From positions 1 to 64,000 of the forward strand of contig CARBGY010000001.1 in NCBI GenBank assembly GCA_948945085.1: DNA of 64,000 bases, read 5' to 3'. Of this stretch, positions 13,392 through 22,745 are shown in pieces; the first letter of the stretch is position 1; every line of letters starts with the position of its first letter. Under the pieces are notes generated by a model that was given only the letters and a program-made list of their open reading frames with translations, searched no databases and had not been told where the DNA came from. The translations under genes were made by a program, and so were the position numbers. Origin of the DNA: an uncultured Candidatus Saccharibacteria bacterium. GTDB taxonomy: Bacteria > Patescibacteriota > Saccharimonadia > Saccharimonadales > Saccharimonadaceae.

Positions 13392-14162
13392 TCATCGGTA
13401 AATCCGATTGAGATCCTCGGGATTATGCGTTTTAATGTAATTTAGTAGTTGCCCAAAAACATTTACGAAATCTATAAGTGGGTTAAAATGTCGTCCCAGC
13501 AGGTTAGTCACATAGTCTGTTGTATAAGGTAACTTATCGGAAAAAAGTAAGAATGAGCTAGCGCGCCCTGTCTGATGAGCCTCTGATGTTCGATATTGAT
13601 CGTCAAACTCTTCTAGGGCACTGATGTATGGGTCTAGCTTATCCCAGACCACTTGTTCTCCGCTTGAAAACTTCTTTTTAAATTTTCTTTTGCGACTTTT
13701 TGCATTAACCCAATCATTATAATAATCTGGGTAGTAAAGAAAAACCAAACAGCCCATAAACTTATCCCATAAGGCACGGTACTTTAGTATGAAAGAGGAA
13801 ATATGGTCGTGCATCTCAACCCTATATAACATCTTCTCACTTTCCGCGGCAAAATTGATCATTGCATTATTTGCCACTGTGGCAGAATAATAGTGATTCA
13901 TTGTTTCAACTAAATAAAGTTTTATGTCCTGCAATTTTGAATATATTTGATCAGCTTTTCGCTGGTCATCACAATAAAATTTTGCATATTCCCACAAATT
14001 TGCAAGTGGCAATTTTCCAAATGTAAAGGCAGGACATTTTTTCGCCCAAACATTATTGTAAAAATAGGGTTTTAAATGCGGATTTTTTGCATAAAAAATT
14101 GTTTTACCGATAAAATCATCCAGATACCTATCAAATTGTTCCGCCTGCTCTAAGGTTACCAT
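13392..14162 (-). CDS. Helical protein with a HEPN-like RX4H motif, unknown
   Basis: A soluble, alpha-helical 256-aa protein rich in aromatic residues (NHYYSATVAN, VFLYYPDYYND). It holds YRTSEAHQTGR, an R-x4-H motif like that of HEPN ribonucleases, in the second half. No other domain is recognised. The start at 14162 (second ATG) is preferred because TATAAT (14175-14170) ends exactly 7 nt before it, the spacing of leaderless transcripts seen throughout this window; the ATG at 14171 overlaps the -10 itself. It lies at the element's right edge, alone. A HEPN toxin or defence effector is possible; the call rests on one motif. Confidence 0.6.
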   Translation of the reverse strand: MVTLEQAEQFDRYLDDFIGKTIFYAKNPHLKPYFYNNVWAKKCPAFTFGKLPLANLWEYAKFYCDDQRKADQIYSKLQDIKLYLVETMNHYYSATVANNAMINFAAESEKMLYRVEMHDHISSFILKYRALWDKFMGCLVFLYYPDYYNDWVNAKSRKRKFKKKFSSGEQVVWDKLDPYISALEEFDDQYRTSEAHQTGRASSFLLFSDKLPYTTDYVTNLLGRHFNPLIDFVNVFGQLLNYIKTHNPEDLNRIYR

Positions 14163-14242
14163 ACCTTCCATTATATCACTTTCGTGATCACTCTATAGCC
14201 ATCACCCTTGAAGGATGAAACTATAATGGTTCTCATCCTGCA

Positions 14243-14539
14243 CTAATTTTCTCCAAATATGAAACTACTCCTATTATAAGCAAAGTATATTGGCTTACCA
14301 CTCAGTAGCTCATCTTCAATTGCAGTTCTGACTTCCTGTACTGTGGTCCACCACAATTTGAAATTATTAAAGACGCCCTTTGCGACACGGAATGTTGTAA
14401 AGTGTGTTTTTTGCTTATGATTGAGAAATGAAAGGATATAGTAAAAAGATTTGGATGCGTTAGGAACTAAGAATTGCTGGATTGTGATATGATAGAGATG
14501 GAAGGGTAAGGCGGATTTAATGTAGTAATAGGAATACAT
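14243..14539 (-). CDS. Doubtful 98-aa open frame
   Basis: The only open frame of note in the 480-bp gap 14163-14642. Its second half reads like protein (FKLWWTTVQEVRTAIEDELL, GKPIYFAYNRSSFIFGEN), but there is no ribosome binding site before the ATG and no homology I recognise. It may be a gene fragment. The rest of the gap holds ATCAC/GTGAT and AGGATGA/TCATCCT inverted repeats (about 14178-14191 and 14212-14239), the second enclosing a rightward TATAAT. Confidence 0.3.
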   Translation of the reverse strand: MYSYYYIKSALPFHLYHITIQQFLVPNASKSFYYILSFLNHKQKTHFTTFRVAKGVFNNFKLWWTTVQEVRTAIEDELLSGKPIYFAYNRSSFIFGEN

Positions 14540-14642
14540 TAAATATAAAATAGCCTGGAAAGGAGCTGAAGGTTCCCTTTGTAGCTTGAAAATTTAGTAC
14601 ATGCAACTTGATGGAACTCAAATAGAAGAAGGAGGTAATAAT

Positions 14643-15506
14643 ATGAGATTCCGTAAATGCGGTAGCGTGTTGTTGGTGCTCGTTTTAGTAATGAGTATGA
14701 TGATTGGCGGTGGCTTGACGGTTTTTGCTGAGGTTGGACCCGGAGTACAAGGAGTAAGTAATAGTGACGAAGGGGGGAGCGGTGATGTTGCTCAATTTGA
14801 TCAAACGGAATTACCAGTGCTCGTGATGCCTGGCGAGGTGGCTGAGAATATTTATTTTCCACCATATGATTTTATTTTTCCGAATAATTTCCAGGAGCAG
14901 TATCATATGGATACCTTGCCAATCGGGGTGACTATTCGAGAAGTTGATAAGAATGCTACGGTGGCAGAGATATTGAAGATGTGCCAGATGGGCGACGCTA
15001 ACGAGATACCACAATTGCAACGTGGATCTACGTATTCTTGGTGCGCAAAGGTGACGGTACCTACAGTTTTAAATCCGAACGATCCTAGTTGGGTAATTAG
15101 AATAGATACTTATTTTTCTGGACGTCATAACCTTACTTCAACAAGGGCGGATTTTTGTTTAGGTGGACCCGGAAATATAATGTATGACGTGCAGGGACTA
15201 TGCGATGCTAAGGCGATAGATTCTGAGATACGAAATGCTTATGTCGACATTGAACAGTGTTATGTTGGATATGTTAATACGCTCGATATGCAACTGGAGG
15301 AAGTCGGATCTGCGATTGCTACGGAACGGGTGAACTTGTCAAACTACGTGAAGATTAGTGCGGAGATAATAAAAAATATTCCTGATCCTGGCTCCATGCT
15401 GTATCGTGATGAGCATATCCTGTTGCATATGAATGCAACGATACGTGGTGAGGGACTTAAGCCTGGGCAGAGCTTTTATGTAGTATTTAAATATAAACTT
15501 GACTAG
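14643..15506 (+). CDS. Secreted protein of unknown function
   Basis: AAGGAGG sits 7 nt before the ATG at 14643. The 287-aa product starts MRFRKCGSVLLVLVLVMSMM, a clear signal peptide with likely cleavage after TVFA. The mature part has a few cysteines (EILKMCQMGD, YSWCAKV, DFCLGG, GLCDAK, EQCYVG), a beta-rich composition and no TM anchor. I recognise no family. The strong Shine-Dalgarno and plus-strand position contrast with the leaderless genes around it and hint at horizontal acquisition. It shares a bidirectional terminator with the surface-protein operon converging from the right. Confidence 0.8.
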   Translation: MRFRKCGSVLLVLVLVMSMMIGGGLTVFAEVGPGVQGVSNSDEGGSGDVAQFDQTELPVLVMPGEVAENIYFPPYDFIFPNNFQEQYHMDTLPIGVTIREVDKNATVAEILKMCQMGDANEIPQLQRGSTYSWCAKVTVPTVLNPNDPSWVIRIDTYFSGRHNLTSTRADFCLGGPGNIMYDVQGLCDAKAIDSEIRNAYVDIEQCYVGYVNTLDMQLEEVGSAIATERVNLSNYVKISAEIIKNIPDPGSMLYRDEHILLHMNATIRGEGLKPGQSFYVVFKYKLD

Positions 15507-15545
15507 ACGAAGAACCTGTGTTTGATTAGGCATGTAGCTAAAAAA

Positions 15546-15563
15546 GGGCGCCTATGGGCGCCC
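15546..15563. terminator. Bidirectional intrinsic terminator
   Basis: Perfect 7-bp stem GGGCGCC/GGCGCCC with loop TATG. It is preceded by A6 and followed by GATTTTAA, so it can end both the secreted-protein gene and the converging 1,000-aa gene. Confidence 0.88.
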
Positions 15564-15567
15564 GATT

Positions 15568-18500
15568 TTAATATCTAGGAGCTAGCTCGCGACTATAGCT
15601 TTCAGTGTAGCTAGAATCGTAGCGGCCAGCTTGGGCGTAAGCCCAGAGATAATTATCCATGCGGAGGTTAAAGACCTCGGCAGAAGATTGTTTGTCGCTA
15701 CGCCAGCCGTAAGTTCCCCAACGCGCAATAAGGTTGTCGGATCCGAAGCTACGCCTCAAGATTAGGTTCTTGGCCATGACAGGTCCGTTGAAAACGAGTT
15801 GTTTAGTGCAGGTATCGCGAAGACGATTTTCGGCATCGGATTCTGTTCCATAATTATAATCATCTTCTGTATCGTGGGGGACTTCAAATTCGGGACAAGT
15901 ATTAATCGTGCCGGTGGCAATAATCCAGGCATCGAGTCGGGTGACATTGCTAGAAATATTAACGTCGCCTTCGACGAAGATGATGACTTGCGGAATGTGG
16001 TAGATGTCGGAATAAGGGCCATTCGCTAAGATAATATCGCCGGTGATATTAAGATTTCCTGTGCGTTTTAAGATGTTGGTCCCGGTAACATTATTCATCT
16101 CGCCAAGCGTATCACCGATAGGAGTAGCTTGATTTTCGAGGTAGGTACGAAGTCGGACTCGAAATGCGGAATTACTACGAATACCGGAACCACCCAGTTC
16201 ACCACAGTTACTGTTAGCAATAGTTAACGGTGAATTAGAGGTGCTCAAGATGTCGCTACAAAGATTACGTCGATCGCGCCCGGAGCCGTTAGCGAGGGTA
16301 GAGCCGGAGGCTAGACCACTTACATTGCCGTTTACCACATCAAGAAATTCACTCCAGGAGCCATAAAGTTGTCTGGCTTGACCTTCATTAACGCGCCCCA
16401 TGCGGGCATGATCGAAACGGTAAGAAAGAGAGGTAGTAATGCCACCGTTAGTTAGCAAGCTGCCATTCCAGATACTAGTAGAGGGTTTTTTGGCGATGGT
16501 GCGGCAAGCAGAGTCGAAGATATTCCAATAATCAAGGCGAGGGATCTTAAACCAATACTCATTTTCGCCATTGTCGTAGGCGTACCAGTATTCATGTTTG
16601 TAAGCGAAAGTATTACAGTATTTGGCGCCGACAGTGTCGGGAACTATGACATCTTCTTCTTCTTCGTATTGATGTTCGGTTTCACTTGCGCCATAGTTTA
16701 GGTAGCCAGAGCGGTTGCCGATAATCTTACAATAATCGTGATGCATTTTTGGGCTAAGATAAGCACAAGGGGTTCCTCTATATCTGTTTGAGCTGTACAG
16801 AGTGCCAGAAATGTCAATATTGTCAAAATTGTATCGAACTGGTGTGCGATAGGCAAGAGCTTGCCACTCAGAAAGTCGACGAGTAGGGTATGATGTTGCG
16901 TATGTATTCCAAGAAATGTCGGCATCTTCGCCAGCAAACATAATGGTGCTATCTGCTGTACCAGTTGACATGGCATCTCCGTAAGGGTCCTCTGGACGAG
17001 TTATTTCGGCACAGGCAGAAGATTGACCAGTATCGTCACCGTAACCGGTTAGTTTATACTTGTCATATTTACGTTTATCATTGTTGCCGTTTGTTAATTT
17101 AAAGTTGACGGTCTTTGATTTGTAATCGATAGTGCGACATACAGTGACTGTTTGTCCGGGATACAAAGTGACATTAATACTAACTTCACCAACTTTTTGG
17201 CCTTCAGTAGCTTTTTTGAGCGCCTCCGAGTTACCGCCGTCGCCCGAGTCGTCGTCAGGTTCTTCTTCATAGTCATCAGGCTTATCGGCAGTACTACGAT
17301 CGCAAACGGTAGCCCAGTCGATATCGTATTCATAACTTTCGAAGCCTAGCTGATAAGGATTATTTTCATCAGGTTCGTCACCATTAGCTTCATCTTTTTC
17401 TTTGCGTTTGAGTTCTTTTTGATAGAAGCGCCATTCGTTACACATTTGCTTGCGCCATAATGTGTCATCGATTTCATTATAGACATCACTACCATCGTCT
17501 CGCTTGGCGGTTACGCTCCAGGTCCCGGTTTTACTTTCTCCACCAACACCAGTCGTGGTGGTTGAACGCCAACCAGTTCTAGGGGTGCCAGTAACGCGGT
17601 CACTTTCACTATCGAAATTGCTGGTGTAGAAAAGGTTATGCCAAAACTTGACGGTAACACTACTAGCGTCAGTACTAAATTTAACTTTGGCGGTTCCATC
17701 TTTGCCGGAGGAGACTTCTAGGGCATTGCCAGCTGCATCCATGACGTCAGCAGTTTTATCAACATGTACTGTAGAGGTTGAGTAGAACTCGGCAGTAGTT
17801 CCATCACCGTCGTTACCGGGTGGGATAAAAGGAATGTCCGGTTTTTCTGGTCCAGGATTGTCGGGGGTTTCAGTGGTATTGTCGTTTGTAACTTGTACCC
17901 TGATGGTGGCGGGATCACCGTAGCAACTTCCGGATTGAGTATTTGTGGTGTTTACGTATGCCATATTACGCGGGCAACGATTGATTGAAACGGTGTTGGT
18001 GTAAATTGCGCCATTTTCTCCGAATGGTTCGCGAGTAGTTCCAGGAGCATTTATGAATTCTTGTAAGTTTAGTATACCTACAGAATGTCCTGCTTGAATT
18101 GACCAAGTGTATTTACCCGAAGTGCCTGGTCGTGATAGTGTTTTTGGTACGGATATGTATGTCGCACGTAAACCATTTGTAGCCATTTGGCCAGCTTGTC
18201 CAATCCAGACCGAATAAGCATTCATGGCCGCCTTATTACTATTGCCGCAGCCGTATATTTGTCCCCAGAGATAGATACTTATCTCGTTTGGATTTAAACT
18301 GTCAACTACGATTGTATCGGTGTTTTTGTCGCTTGGATTATTATTAATCCAAAGAGCACCCCGACGTAGGCTTGGACTAGAAAAACAAAGGTTACAGGCA
18401 TTATGAATTGAAGCTACGTTGGAAGCACCACTGGAAGCGATACAGCTACTAATGTCGGCAGCCATAACGTCATGTGATAGTACACTACTAATAGCCATAA

Positions 18501-18570
18501 TACTACTAAATAGCATAGATATAATGAGTAATATTAGATTGTTTTGTAAAATAGTTTTACTTTGTTTCAT
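15568..18570 (-). CDS. Large secreted or surface-anchored protein (1,000 aa)
   Basis: The N-terminal signal or anchor helix (about 12-35, LILLISMLFSSIMAISSVL) is followed by a Cys-containing N-terminal domain (SSCIAS...HNACNLCFSS), a Pro-rich link (NPGPEKPDIPFIPPG), a beta-rich domain, and an acidic Glu/Asp-rich stretch. A C-terminal part (about 850-1000) contains NLNITGDI..., VIIFVEGDVNISSNV and LDAWIIATGTINTC, repetitive beta strands like polymer-forming or adhesin domains. The end (FNLRMDNYLWAYAQAG...YSRELAPRY) looks like a conserved C-terminal signature. It starts 3 nt after the stop of the 290-aa membrane protein, so both are one operon. A role in the cell surface or host contact is inferred. 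Confidence 0.8.
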   Translation of the reverse strand: MKQSKTILQNNLILLIISMLFSSIMAISSVLSHDVMAADISSCIASSGASNVASIHNACNLCFSSPSLRRGALWINNNPSDKNTDTIVVDSLNPNEISIYLWGQIYGCGNSNKAAMNAYSVWIGQAGQMATNGLRATYISVPKTLSRPGTSGKYTWSIQAGHSVGILNLQEFINAPGTTREPFGENGAIYTNTVSINRCPRNMAYVNTTNTQSGSCYGDPATIRVQVTNDNTTETPDNPGPEKPDIPFIPPGNDGDGTTAEFYSTSTVHVDKTADVMDAAGNALEVSSGKDGTAKVKFSTDASSVTVKFWHNLFYTSNFDSESDRVTGTPRTGWRSTTTTGVGGESKTGTWSVTAKRDDGSDVYNEIDDTLWRKQMCNEWRFYQKELKRKEKDEANGDEPDENNPYQLGFESYEYDIDWATVCDRSTADKPDDYEEEPDDDSGDGGNSEALKKATEGQKVGEVSINVTLYPGQTVTVCRTIDYKSKTVNFKLTNGNNDKRKYDKYKLTGYGDDTGQSSACAEITRPEDPYGDAMSTGTADSTIMFAGEDADISWNTYATSYPTRRLSEWQALAYRTPVRYNFDNIDISGTLYSSNRYRGTPCAYLSPKMHHDYCKIIGNRSGYLNYGASETEHQYEEEEDVIVPDTVGAKYCNTFAYKHEYWYAYDNGENEYWFKIPRLDYWNIFDSACRTIAKKPSTSIWNGSLLTNGGITTSLSYRFDHARMGRVNEGQARQLYGSWSEFLDVVNGNVSGLASGSTLANGSGRDRRNLCSDILSTSNSPLTIANSNCGELGGSGIRSNSAFRVRLRTYLENQATPIGDTLGEMNNVTGTNILKRTGNLNITGDIILANGPYSDIYHIPQVIIFVEGDVNISSNVTRLDAWIIATGTINTCPEFEVPHDTEDDYNYGTESDAENRLRDTCTKQLVFNGPVMAKNLILRRSFGSDNLIARWGTYGWRSDKQSSAEVFNLRMDNYLWAYAQAGRYDSSYTESYSRELAPRY

Positions 18571-18573
18571 AAA

Positions 18574-19446
18574 TTATCCTGCTCCATCCTCTCCATCAAT
18601 TGCCCCTCTTTCGATTGCATAATTCATCCAGTAGTCCGCCATCTCGTCATTTCCTAAGGCGATGTAGTTGTTGTAGACGACTGGAGCATATAATGCGAGT
18701 TGAGTTAAGCTCATTTGATCTGCATATTCGGATATTTTTTCCGATGTGCGGATGACTAAATCCGGCCTAGAATTTTGATCGTAGAAAACAATTTCCATAA
18801 GCACTACGTCGATTTTTGATGATAAGTCTTCTGTTGCATTGATTTTGTCATCAAAGAATTTATTGACTGCTTCAATATTGCCTTCTGAACCTGGTTTGTT
18901 ATTCGGTTCATCGGATCCAATTGATCCATCGTTGTAAATTTCTTGAGCTTCTTGGTGCACTTTGTTAGCCTCCTGTTGCCATTCTTCTAGACCGTGATCG
19001 ACTTCATAAATATGAAAAGTGAAAAGCCACCAAATTAGCCAGATGAGGAACCCTATAGTAAGTATAGCACCTAAAGTAATCCCGGTAATAGTGAGTGATT
19101 TTTTAGTTATTGTTTGTTGTTTCTCCTTCCTCTCGGCAGCCTGGCGGTTTTGTTCGGCGAAAGGGTTTTCGCGAGTGGCGACTTTGGTTTGGTGAAGGTC
19201 GGAAGAGCGGAATTTAAGTTGGCTTTGATCTGGAGTAGCTGGATGCTGCGTGGAGGAGATGGAGGGGGCTGAAGAATTATTTATAGAAGATTGCATCGAA
19301 GTTGTTGGAGCTTTTTGAGGCGTTGGAGCTGTAGACGGGTTTTTGGTTATACTAGCACTAGTTACAGCTGGCGGCTGATTGCCAGTGTTTGTTCCGTTAA
19401 TAACTCTATTCCCCGTCGGAGAATTCGTTCCGTTTACCTCACTCAT
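18574..19446 (-). CDS. Single-span membrane protein with disordered N-terminus
   Basis: About 115 N-terminal residues are low-complexity (Ser, Thr, Pro, Asn). A basic patch (KEKQQTITKKSL) is followed by one strong TM helix (about 118-142, GAILTIGFLIWLIWWLF). The outside part is helical and acidic (EEWQQEANKVHQEAQEIYND, LTQLALYAPVVYNNYIALG). The topology suggests a cytoplasmic disordered tail and an extracellular helical domain. It directly precedes the 1,000-aa surface protein and may assist its display. No family recognised. Confidence 0.75.
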   Translation of the reverse strand: MSEVNGTNSPTGNRVINGTNTGNQPPAVTSASITKNPSTAPTPQKAPTTSMQSSINNSSAPSISSTQHPATPDQSQLKFRSSDLHQTKVATRENPFAEQNRQAAERKEKQQTITKKSLTITGITLGAILTIGFLIWLIWWLFTFHIYEVDHGLEEWQQEANKVHQEAQEIYNDGSIGSDEPNNKPGSEGNIEAVNKFFDDKINATEDLSSKIDVVLMEIVFYDQNSRPDLVIRTSEKISEYADQMSLTQLALYAPVVYNNYIALGNDEMADYWMNYAIERGAIDGEDGAG

Positions 19447-19499
19447 ACTTATATATTAACATAAGTTGTTCAGAAAGTGGGGAATTTTGTGAATAATAT

Positions 19500-20519
19500 T
19501 TATTCGTTTGAAAAACTGAATTTCTTTTGTTTTTGCCCCATCGCAGTATCGTAGTAAAGATTAAAACGTTGTTCAGATAATTCGAGTGCAAGGCTCCAAA
19601 TAGTCTCTTGGTTGTAAACATAATGGGAATTGCGAAGAATTTTGGCAGTGTCGGTAAAGTTGTAATTTGGAAGTTGTTTAGAAATAAGATAACGCGCTTC
19701 AGCGTGACGCACGAAACTTGTGGTGCGATCATTATGAGTTAGTAACTTATCTTGTGCAATAAGTTTTGGCGATAAAATGTGGTTAGTTTTTACAAGGACG
19801 TTCCCTGCATCGGGCTTAACGACAGCGTAAGAATGTGAAGAATGCTCAATGACAGCTAGGTTACCGTTCGCATCGGCGATTAAGAAGTTTTTAGGTATTG
19901 CGCATGGAATTTTGTTGAAAACATTAAGAGCTTGACGGGTAGTGCGACATTTTTCGGCAATGTAGCGAATGAAATGACTAGGGGAAAGCCCGTAGTTCCA
20001 TTTGTCGATATGGGAATAGGTAATGCCGATGTATAAGCCGTGTTCATTCACTGCATCCTCGGCATAAAACTTGCGGGTATTTTTTCCGGTATGATGGCGC
20101 CAAACCGATTCGTCGGAAAAAGCGAAGTAACGATATACCCCAGTAATATTAAGATTATATTGCTCAAAGAACTCGCGCGCTTCTGGCAACCAGTCGTAAT
20201 TACGTCCGACATAAGTTTTACCATTTTCGTGAAGAGCAAAAATTGTACAGCCGTGCGTGTGCTGATTAACGCGACGGCGACCGGCATCAACGAAAGACGC
20301 AAAATCTTCGTAAAAAAGAAATTGCGGATCGAGACCGAGTACTTCGGCAGCAGCAAGGCGTTCAGTAATGAGTTCTGGATAGTATTTTTGGTAGAGATGT
20401 AACTGTCTAGTGTAAGTTGAGTCGTTAGGAATGTCACGGTAAAAGTCGTGTCCGTTGGTGCGAAGACGTTCGCCGTAAAATTTACCAAAATCAGCTCTAG
20501 AACCTTGAAAATTTATCAT
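19500..20519 (-). CDS. Ntn-type acyltransferase/amidohydrolase (peptidase C45-like)
   Basis: 339 aa resembling acyl-CoA:6-aminopenicillanic acid acyltransferase and related C45 hydrolases. It has FYGERLR early, the expected autoprocessed junction HGCTIFA with the nucleophilic Cys near residue 90, then GKTYVGRNYDW, and later FLIADANGNLAVIEH. The family cleaves or transfers amide-linked acyl groups after self-cleavage before the Cys; the substrate is unknown. TATAAT (20531-20526) ends 6 nt before the ATG, so the mRNA is probably leaderless. It is a single-gene unit. Confidence 0.85.
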   Translation of the reverse strand: MINFQGSRADFGKFYGERLRTNGHDFYRDIPNDSTYTRQLHLYQKYYPELITERLAAAEVLGLDPQFLFYEDFASFVDAGRRRVNQHTHGCTIFALHENGKTYVGRNYDWLPEAREFFEQYNLNITGVYRYFAFSDESVWRHHTGKNTRKFYAEDAVNEHGLYIGITYSHIDKWNYGLSPSHFIRYIAEKCRTTRQALNVFNKIPCAIPKNFLIADANGNLAVIEHSSHSYAVVKPDAGNVLVKTNHILSPKLIAQDKLLTHNDRTTSFVRHAEARYLISKQLPNYNFTDTAKILRNSHYVYNQETIWSLALELSEQRFNLYYDTAMGQKQKKFSFSNE

Positions 20520-20666
20520 GCCTTTATTATAACATAGCTCTTAAGCTAAACTATTTAATTTATGATAGCGACGTTGGGCATAAATGACGGAAAAGTGACA
20601 TTATCATATCGCTGGTATGGAATCAAGTAAATAGTATGTTATAATGAAGAATATTAAGGTTATGTT

Positions 20667-21443
20667 ATGAAAAAGGTGGCTAGTAATACAAAAAGTTCGG
20701 CGGTTCATACTAATAAGACAAGGATAACTTCTAATAAAAAAACGGGAATAGTTTCGAAAACTGGTCGAGCGCCGAAGGAAGAGAAGTTCGCGGAGGGGTT
20801 GTGTTTTAAGAAATTATTTTTTATCTTTCTGATTGGGTCGGTCATTGGAACAGTTTATGAGGATGTTTTGATTTTTGTGCGAACTTGGATGGAGACTGGT
20901 ACGGGAGTTTGGATGTTGCACCGGGGTGTAATTTATGGGCCGTTTAATGTGATTTATGGTTTTGGGGCGGTAGTGATGTGTTGGTTTTTGTTAAGAAAGA
21001 AGTATGATAATTTGCAGATTTTTATTTATGGAGCATTACTTGGCGGTGTAGTTGAGTATGTTGTTTCGTGGTTACAGGAGTTTTTTACACACACAACTTC
21101 GTGGGACTACAGCGGGCAGTTTTTGAGTATTAATGGTCGGACGACGGTGCCGATTATGATGGTGTGGGGTGTTTTGGGCTTGGTGTTAGTGAAGTTTTTA
21201 TATCCTCTAGCGTCGGATTTGATCGAAAAAATACCAGTAAAAACGGGTGATGTGATTTTTGCTGGTATGGCTATTTTTATGGCGTTAGATATGTTATTGT
21301 CTTGGACAGTTTTATTGCGACAAACTTTGCGACATAATAATATTCCACCTTTTACGCCGATTGGCGAGTTTTACGATAGTTATTATAACGATGAACGTTT
21401 GGAGTATTACTTTCCAAATATGGTTCACGAGGACAAAAAATGA
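20667..21443 (+). CDS. PF06541-type membrane protein (putative ABC-transporter type IV)
   Basis: This 258-aa protein has a basic N-terminal tail of about 45 residues, then 5-6 TM helices. It carries the family pattern VIGTVYEDVL, HRGVIYGPFNVIYGFGAV, LGGVVEYVVSWLQE, WDYSGQFLSINGR. A paralogue with the same signature (NRGFLVGPICPIYGTGA, ILEYVVSYLMEK, WDYTDQPFNLNGR) lies at 61278-61955. The family's function is not established. It overlaps the glycosyltransferase downstream by 4 bp (ATGA), implying a joint envelope-polysaccharide role. A TATAAT lies about 20 nt before the ATG. Confidence 0.8.
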   Translation: MKKVASNTKSSAVHTNKTRITSNKKTGIVSKTGRAPKEEKFAEGLCFKKLFFIFLIGSVIGTVYEDVLIFVRTWMETGTGVWMLHRGVIYGPFNVIYGFGAVVMCWFLLRKKYDNLQIFIYGALLGGVVEYVVSWLQEFFTHTTSWDYSGQFLSINGRTTVPIMMVWGVLGLVLVKFLYPLASDLIEKIPVKTGDVIFAGMAIFMALDMLLSWTVLLRQTLRHNNIPPFTPIGEFYDSYYNDERLEYYFPNMVHEDKK

Positions 21444-22633
21444 TTATTTTAGTGGGTGTTTTGTGTATTGTGTTTGCTGGGGCGGAGTTTTTGTATAGTA
21501 GGATTGTCGTGAAGGACAATTTTTTAAAATTAAAACAACGACGGAGGCGACCAAATATTGCAATTTTAATTCCAGCACGTGATGAAAGTAGAGTGATTGA
21601 AGATTTACTCAAAAGTATCGAGCGACAGACGGTAAAAGTGGGGATGGAGAATGTCTATGTAATCGTAGAGTCAAAAGATGATCCAACGGTAGGGATTTGT
21701 CGTCGGTACGGTGTAAATGTAATTTTTAGGAAGCATGCGGAAAAGCAACGGAAAGGCTATGCGTTAGATGAAGCTATAAAAGCGATTTTGCGACAAAGGC
21801 GATATGATCTGTATTTTATTTTTGACGCCGATAATGTCTTGGCGGATAATTATATTATGAAGATGTTAAAATGCTATGCCGATGGTTATGAAATGGCAAC
21901 TGGATATCGGATGGCGAAAAATGCAACCGCAAATACAATTGCAACGGTTTCAGCTTTAACTTTTACGATGATTAATGTATTAGGTAATCGTGGCAGAGTG
22001 AAGCATGGAGCTAATCTAGTTTTTTCGGGAACGGGCTATTATATAGATGGGGAGCTAATTGACGAATGGCAGGGTTGGCCATTCGTGAGTTTGACGGAGG
22101 ATTATGAAATATCGCTTTATGCTACTTTGCATGGAATTTCGACATTTTATAATGAAGAAGCGGTTTTTTATGATGAGCAACCGTTAAAATTTAGTCAGAC
22201 AATTGCGCAGCGAACGCGTTGGATAAAAGGTTATTTTACTTCGAGAAAAAAGTATATACCATTAATGCGAGTGAAGAAAACAGCGAATAATTTGGGGAGT
22301 TTAATGCGTGAGCGAATTGGTATTAAACCATTAATATGGGCGCTAGTTGGAGTGGTTGTGGTGATTTTAGGCGTACTATTTGAACTGACTCGGCTGAACC
22401 AGGTGAGTATGATTCCGTGGGTTTTGGTGTTTATTTTGATGGGGATTTATGCAATATTGATGATTGTGACGATTGTAGTTTTAAGAAAAGAACGTTTGGA
22501 TTTAACTTTTTGGCAGCGAGTAAAAGTTATTGCATTTAATCCGATTTTTCTACTTAGCTATGTATGGTGTGCGGTGAAAGCGCTTCTTGCAAAGGATGTG
22601 AAGTGGAAAAAGATTGAGCACGGGCAGGGGTGA
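21440..22633 (+). CDS. Family 2 glycosyltransferase, membrane-bound
   Basis: An N-terminal TM helix precedes a GT2 domain: NIAILIPARDESRVIEDLL for nucleotide-sugar binding, FIFDADNVLADNY as the DxD metal site, the acceptor region FVSLTEDYEIS (ED motif), and QRTRWIKGYF as the Q/RxxRW motif of processive GT2 enzymes. Two or three C-terminal TM helices follow. The set resembles hyaluronan/cellulose/PgaC-type synthases, so it probably polymerises or attaches an extracellular sugar at the membrane. It is coupled by 4-bp overlap to the PF06541-type protein. Confidence 0.9.
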   Translation: MIILVGVLCIVFAGAEFLYSRIVVKDNFLKLKQRRRRPNIAILIPARDESRVIEDLLKSIERQTVKVGMENVYVIVESKDDPTVGICRRYGVNVIFRKHAEKQRKGYALDEAIKAILRQRRYDLYFIFDADNVLADNYIMKMLKCYADGYEMATGYRMAKNATANTIATVSALTFTMINVLGNRGRVKHGANLVFSGTGYYIDGELIDEWQGWPFVSLTEDYEISLYATLHGISTFYNEEAVFYDEQPLKFSQTIAQRTRWIKGYFTSRKKYIPLMRVKKTANNLGSLMRERIGIKPLIWALVGVVVVILGVLFELTRLNQVSMIPWVLVFILMGIYAILMIVTIVVLRKERLDLTFWQRVKVIAFNPIFLLSYVWCAVKALLAKDVKWKKIEHGQG

Positions 22634-22643
22634 AGTGCTTCTA

Positions 22644-22672
22644 TTGATTTTTTTAAAAAAGTGTGATAAAAT
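22644..22672 (+). promoter_or_regulatory. Promoter of the tandem SpeD-like gene
   Basis: TTGATT (22644-22649), 17-bp spacer and TAAAAT (22667-22672). About 65 nt of leader follow, with a GGAG...CTCC imperfect hairpin near 22681-22704, then GAAGGAGG before the ATG. Confidence 0.6.
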
Positions 22673-22745
22673 AAGTATATGGGGAGGGGGCAGAACGTTT
22701 GCTCCTAATTGAAGCAATGGACTTTTATAGAAGGAGGATTTTCTT

